Below, one piece after another: positions 60,700-64,000 of a stretch of 64,000 nt of DNA. The notes under the pieces are model-generated. The model saw nothing but the letters and a program-made list of their open reading frames with translations, did no database searches and had not been told where the DNA came from. Source of the stretch: Phycicoccus sp. Root101 (GTDB taxonomy: Bacteria; Actinomycetota; Actinomycetes; Actinomycetales; Dermatophilaceae); NCBI RefSeq assembly GCF_001426245.1, contig NZ_LMCM01000001.1:312625-376624 (forward strand), written 5' to 3'. The position numbers were made by a program, and so were the translations under genes. Within the stretch, counting starts at the first letter, position 1; each line of letters begins with the position of its first letter.

Positions 60700-61380
60700 T
60701 CAGTCGACCACGAGGCCGTCGACGACGACCACGTCGGCCCGGTCGCGCCCGGTGACGACGAGCCGGGCGTTGGCCTCGTCGGACCGGTCGACCCACGCCT
60801 CGGCGTCGTCGACCTCACGCCCGGTGAGGACGTGCCGGTCGACCAGGCGGGCCCGCCGCTGCTCGGCCGCCAGGTCGCAGAACCACACCTCGTCGAGCTC
60901 GGCGCGGACCGTCGGCCAGCCACCGTCGGGCAGCAGCAGGTAGTTGCCCTCGGTGAGGACGAGGTCGGCGCCCACGGGGACCTCGATCGAGTCGGGCTCC
61001 GGTTCGCCGACACCGTGGTCGAAGCTCGGGGCCCACAGCGCCGCTCGCGGGGTGGCCCGCGCGGTGGTGAGGGTCGCGGCATACGCCTCCACGTCGAAGG
61101 TGTCCGGGGCGCCCTTGCGGTGCCGGCGCCCCAGGCGGTCCAGCTCCGCGTTGGGCAGGTGGTAGCCGTCCATCGGCACGTGGGCGACACGTCCCGCGAG
61201 GCGAGGGTCAGCCGCGGCAGCAGCGAGCACCGCGAGGACGAGCGTGGTCTTGCCCGCGCCGGGCGCCCCGCTGATGCCCAGGACCCGTCGGCGTCCCTCG
61301 AGGGTGGCGGCCTCCACGAGGACGGCGCAGCGGTCGAGCAGCCGGGGGTCCGGGCGCAGCACCGGTCCCGCGGCCGTCAT
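60700..61380 (-). CDS. Nucleoside/nucleotide kinase family protein (PanK/uridine-kinase fold)
   Basis: A 226-residue P-loop kinase. Walker A is GISGAPGAGKTT at 35-46. HVPMDGYHLPNAEL is the DGFH-like base region of the uridine kinase/pantothenate kinase family, and VLTEGNYLLL a further core strand. It probably phosphorylates a sugar or nucleoside; some relatives are fructose kinases. ATG at 61380 overlaps the upstream TSUP stop (ATGA); an in-frame start two codons upstream is also possible. Confidence 0.85.
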   Translation of the reverse strand: MTAAGPVLRPDPRLLDRCAVLVEAATLEGRRRVLGISGAPGAGKTTLVLAVLAAAAADPRLAGRVAHVPMDGYHLPNAELDRLGRRHRKGAPDTFDVEAYAATLTTARATPRAALWAPSFDHGVGEPEPDSIEVPVGADLVLTEGNYLLLPDGGWPTVRAELDEVWFCDLAAEQRRARLVDRHVLTGREVDDAEAWVDRSDEANARLVVTGRDRADVVVVDGLVVD

Positions 61381-62159
61381 GCCCACACCCCCAGCACCGA
61401 GCCGCCGATCCGGACGATGAATGCGACGAGGACGACGACGAAGACCACGCGCACGAACCTACTCCCCCGGGCGACGGCGGTCCTGGCCCCGACGTACCCC
61501 CCGACGATGTTGGCGACCGCCATGACGGCACCGATCGTCCACATGACGTGCCCGCCGGGGACGAAGACCGTCAGCGCCCCGAGGTTGGTGGCGAAGTTGG
61601 CGATCTTGGCCTTGGCGCTGGCCTCGAGGAACGCGTACCCCATCAGGCCGACGAGGGCGAAGACGAGGAACGACCCGGTGCCCGGCCCCAGCGCGCCGTC
61701 GTAGACGCCGATGACGAAACCGGTGAGCATCGCGACGACGGTGTGGCGGTGGCCGTCGAACCGCAGCGCCGTCTCGTGCCCGAGGCGTGGTCTGGCGACG
61801 GTGTAGGCACCGACGACCACGAGCATGACCAGGATGACCGGGTTGAACGCCGCCTTGGGGATGTGCAGCCCGAGGAGCGCCCCGCCGACCGCCCCGACGT
61901 ACGCGACCGCTGCCATGGGCAGGGCCGTGCGCAGGTCGGGACGGACCCTGCGCCAGTATGTGATCGAGCTCGTGGTGGTGCCGAAGATCCCGGCGATCTT
62001 GTTGGTCGCCAGCAGCTGCGCCGGGGTCGCCGACGGGAAGCCGAGGAGCAGGGCCGGGAGCTGCACGAGCCCACCACCGCCCACCACGGCGTCGACCCAC
62101 CCCGCGCCGAACCCCGCCAGGGCCATCAGCAGGACCGTGGTCAGGTCGAGGTCGGGCAC
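61377..62159 (-). CDS. TSUP family transporter (TauE/SafE)
   Basis: A 260-residue membrane protein with about eight hydrophobic segments. The duplicated TSUP motif is visible in LAGFGAGWVDAVVGGGGLVQLPALL and later VIGVYDGALGPGTGSFLVFAL. The family exports or imports sulphite, sulphonates or related anions. No sulphur-metabolism genes are adjacent. The HAD gene ends just upstream on the same strand and the kinase overlaps downstream, so the three may share a transcript with proS. Confidence 0.9.
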   Translation of the reverse strand: MPDLDLTTVLLMALAGFGAGWVDAVVGGGGLVQLPALLLGFPSATPAQLLATNKIAGIFGTTTSSITYWRRVRPDLRTALPMAAVAYVGAVGGALLGLHIPKAAFNPVILVMLVVVGAYTVARPRLGHETALRFDGHRHTVVAMLTGFVIGVYDGALGPGTGSFLVFALVGLMGYAFLEASAKAKIANFATNLGALTVFVPGGHVMWTIGAVMAVANIVGGYVGARTAVARGSRFVRVVFVVVLVAFIVRIGGSVLGVWA

Positions 62160-62918
62160 CTACCGACCCAGCCAGCCGTCGACGATGTCCAGGATGTCGA
62201 GCAGCTCGTGGGCCTCGGCGTCGGGCGTGACGTCGACCGTGACCCGCTGGCTCTCCGGGATGTCGCTGTGCGGCACCCAGATCGCGCGCATGCCGACCTG
62301 CTGGGGGCCGTGCACGTCCTCGTACGGCCGGTCGCCGACGTAGACCGCTGCCTGCGGCTCGACACCGACCGCGGCGCAGGCGGCGAGGAACGCCTCGGGG
62401 TGCGGCTTCACGACGTGGATCTCGGAGGAGTACACGTCACCGTCGACGAGGTCCAGGACGCCGTCGCGCTGGAACACCTCGCGATGGTAGGCCCGGGTCC
62501 AGATCGTGTTGGACAGCACGCCCACCTTGAGCCCGCGGTCGTGCAGCCCCTCCCAGAGCGGGCGGACCTGTGGGTCCGTGTGGGTGTGCGGCTCCCAGAA
62601 CCTCCGGTATGCCGCCAGCGCCAGGTGGTGCCGGTCGTGCTCGGCGTCCACCCCCGCGTCCGCGAGGATCTGCTCGATCGACGCGCTCTCGTGGCTCTCA
62701 CGTCCCCGGGACCACGCGCGCTCCTCGGCGGCGTGGATCCGCATCGCGAGCGAGTCGGCCTCGGCAAGGTCGTCGGCCGGCATGTCGGGATCCTCGACGG
62801 GCAGGCCATGGACCTCGCGCGCGAAGACCCGCCACTGCTTCGGCAGGTCGACATCGTGCCAGGGCGTCAACGTGCCGCCCCAGTCGAAGATGACCGCCTC
62901 GAGGGGCACAGCCCCCAT
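62160..62918 (-). CDS. HAD family hydrolase
   Basis: A 252-residue haloacid-dehalogenase-type phosphatase. Motif I is IFDWGGTLTPW with nucleophile Asp12; the second catalytic Asp (usual DxD) is replaced by Gly, a variant found in some HAD groups. Motif II is LSNTIW, motif III VKPHPEAF, and motif IV YVGDRPYEDVHG. Substrate unknown. Its ATG overlaps the last base of proS, so it is translated after proS. Confidence 0.88.
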   Translation of the reverse strand: MGAVPLEAVIFDWGGTLTPWHDVDLPKQWRVFAREVHGLPVEDPDMPADDLAEADSLAMRIHAAEERAWSRGRESHESASIEQILADAGVDAEHDRHHLALAAYRRFWEPHTHTDPQVRPLWEGLHDRGLKVGVLSNTIWTRAYHREVFQRDGVLDLVDGDVYSSEIHVVKPHPEAFLAACAAVGVEPQAAVYVGDRPYEDVHGPQQVGMRAIWVPHSDIPESQRVTVDVTPDAEAHELLDILDIVDGWLGR

Positions 62919-64000
62919 CAGCCGGCCGAGCCGTTCACCGCGGCCAGGACCGCTGCGACGACGCCGTCGACCGGGACCTCGGTGCGCTCCCCGGTGGCGC
63001 GGTCCTTGACCTCGACGATGCCGTTCTCGAGCGACTTGCCGACGACCACGATGGTCGGGATGCCGATGAGCTCGGAGTCCTTGAACCGCACGCCGGGGCT
63101 GACCTTCTGCCGGTCGTCGAACAGCACCGTCAGGCCCGCGGCCTCGAGCTCGCGGACGAGCTCCTCGGACTTCGTGAAGACCTCGGGGTCGCGGTTCATG
63201 TCCTTGCCCGCGGCAACCAGGTGGACGTCGGCGGGGGCGATCTCGCGCGGCCAGCGCAGGCCGAGCTCGTCGTGGTTGCCCTCCGCGACGCAGGCCACCG
63301 CCCGCGAGACCCCGACGCCGTAGGAACCCATGATGACCGTCTGGAGCTTGCCGTTCTGGTCCAGCACCTTGAGGTCGAGGGCCTCGGCGTACTTCGTGCC
63401 GAGCTGGAAGATGTGGCCCATCTCGATGCCGCGGGCCGACTCGAGGTCGTGGCCGCACGAGGGGCAGGCGTCGCCGGGGCGGACGTCGGCCGCCTCGATC
63501 GTGCCGTCGGCGGTGAAGTCGCGGCCGGCGACGAGGTCGATGACGTGCTTGCCGGGGACGTCGGCACCGGTCACCCAGCGGGTGCCCTCGACGACGCGGG
63601 GGTCGAGCAGGTAGCGGATCCTCGACGACGACTCGGAGCCGAGGGCGCCCGGCCCGATGTAGCCCTTGGCGAGGGCGGGGTTGGCCGCGAAGTCCTTCTC
63701 CTCGAACGCCTCCACCTCGGCGGGCTCGACCTGGGCGCCCAGGCGCTTCTCGTCGATCTCGCGGTCGCCGGGCACGCCGATGGCGAGGGGCTCGCGGGTG
63801 CCGTCGGGGTGCACGAGCACGACGAGGACGTTCTTCAGGGTGTCGCTCGCGGCCCAAGGACGGTCCTCCCGGGGGAAGGCCGCGTTGAGGTGGTCGACCA
63901 GGGTCTCGATGGTCGGGGTGTCGGGGGTGTCCTCGGCGTGCGCGGCAGGCGCGTCGTCGTAGGGCAACGCGTCGGGGACGGGCACCTGCACGGCCTCGAC
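62918..64000 (-). CDS. proS: Proline-tRNA ligase (5' part beyond window)
   Basis: The C-terminal 360 residues of a class II ProRS; the start is outside the window. The visible part begins in the insertion (editing) domain typical of bacterial ProRS, which removes mischarged alanine. It then shows ACPSCGHDLESARGIEMGHIFQLG, ending in the class II motif 3 region MGSYGVGVSRAVACVAEG, followed by the anticodon-binding domain (LVAAGKDMNRDPEVF ... DDRQKVSPGVRFKDSELIGIP). In related genomes proS lies close to the DUF4439 and rimP genes; here 17 kb separates them. Confidence 0.96.
   Translation of the reverse strand, partial: VEAVQVPVPDALPYDDAPAAHAEDTPDTPTIETLVDHLNAAFPREDRPWAASDTLKNVLVVLVHPDGTREPLAIGVPGDREIDEKRLGAQVEPAEVEAFEEKDFAANPALAKGYIGPGALGSESSSRIRYLLDPRVVEGTRWVTGADVPGKHVIDLVAGRDFTADGTIEAADVRPGDACPSCGHDLESARGIEMGHIFQLGTKYAEALDLKVLDQNGKLQTVIMGSYGVGVSRAVACVAEGNHDELGLRWPREIAPADVHLVAAGKDMNRDPEVFTKSEELVRELEAAGLTVLFDDRQKVSPGVRFKDSELIGIPTIVVVGKSLENGIVEVKDRATGERTEVPVDGVVAAVLAAVNGSAG

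Overview
This is a very GC-rich actinobacterial chromosome segment. GTG and even TTG starts are common, third codon positions are nearly all G or C, and the synteny (proS/rimP-nusA-ylxR-infB, rbfA-truB-ribF, TIGR03960/TIGR03936-rne-rplU-rpmA-obg-proB-proA, nadD-rsfS) is that of high-GC Actinobacteria. Gene content fits Intrasporangiaceae (Janibacter, Knoellia, Phycicoccus and relatives), but the genus is an inference. No rRNA, integrase, transposase, plasmid gene or CRISPR array was seen. The one tRNA is tRNA-Ala(GGC).

Layout. 1-3.4 kb: SRPBCC protein, phytoene-desaturase-like oxidoreductase, SGNH hydrolase, a tiny membrane protein and the tRNA. 3.4-5.2 kb: nadD-rsfS-phosphatase on the minus strand. 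5.2-6.06 kb: the only long stretch without a confident gene. It holds a cluster of DnaA boxes, 39- and 42-bp tandem repeats with a possible 99-residue repeat protein, and a strong terminator. 6-19 kb: glycosyltransferase, methyltransferase, proA, pdxY, a tandem-palindrome repeat, a lipoprotein, then proB-obg, rpmA, rplU, rne and the TIGR03936 protein. 19.2-28.9 kb: an accessory block splitting the normally adjacent TIGR03936 and TIGR03960 genes. It carries a class III aminotransferase, a duplicated ABM-like protein, a Crp/Fnr regulator with an intact cyclic-nucleotide cassette, a secreted protein, a TPR-SLOG-like-class III cyclase, and a divergent 1289-residue TIR-membrane-coiled-coil-propeller protein. 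28.9-34.5 kb: TIGR03960 radical SAM protein, small genes, and a long-chain acyl-CoA synthetase. 34.5-45.5 kb: rodA, ribF, truB, rbfA, infB, ylxR, nusA, rimP, then a DUF4439 lipoprotein and a kinase-like gene. 45.6-62.9 kb: a second accessory stretch with an F420-type oxidoreductase, a CitA/CitB-like two-component pair beside a dicarboxylate carrier, oxidoreductases, an FG-GAP secreted protein, a YyaL/DUF255 protein, a three-gene flavin electron-transfer operon (ferric reductase, FMN-binding protein, ApbE), a kinase, a TSUP exporter and a HAD hydrolase. The window ends inside proS.

How genes work together. ProB and ProA make proline precursors. NadD makes NAD and RibF makes FMN/FAD; FMN/FAD feeds ApbE and the flavoproteins. 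Obg, RsfS, L21, L27, RNase E/G, RimP, RbfA, TruB, NusA and IF2 act in ribosome assembly, translation and RNA processing. The sensor kinase, response regulator and DctA form a likely C4-dicarboxylate uptake unit.

The best candidate for a little-described system is the divergent cyclase / TIR pair at 23.1-28.9 kb. A predicted nucleotide-signal maker (cyclase plus SLOG-like domain) faces a membrane-anchored TIR protein with an intact WxxxE motif and a large sensor-like C-terminus. A Crp-type regulator lies less than 1 kb away. The arrangement recalls Pycsar-type nucleotide immunity but does not match its known architecture. Other unusual signals are the non-oriC DnaA-box cluster, the palindromic 60-bp repeat, and the strong excess of the octamer GTATGCCG.
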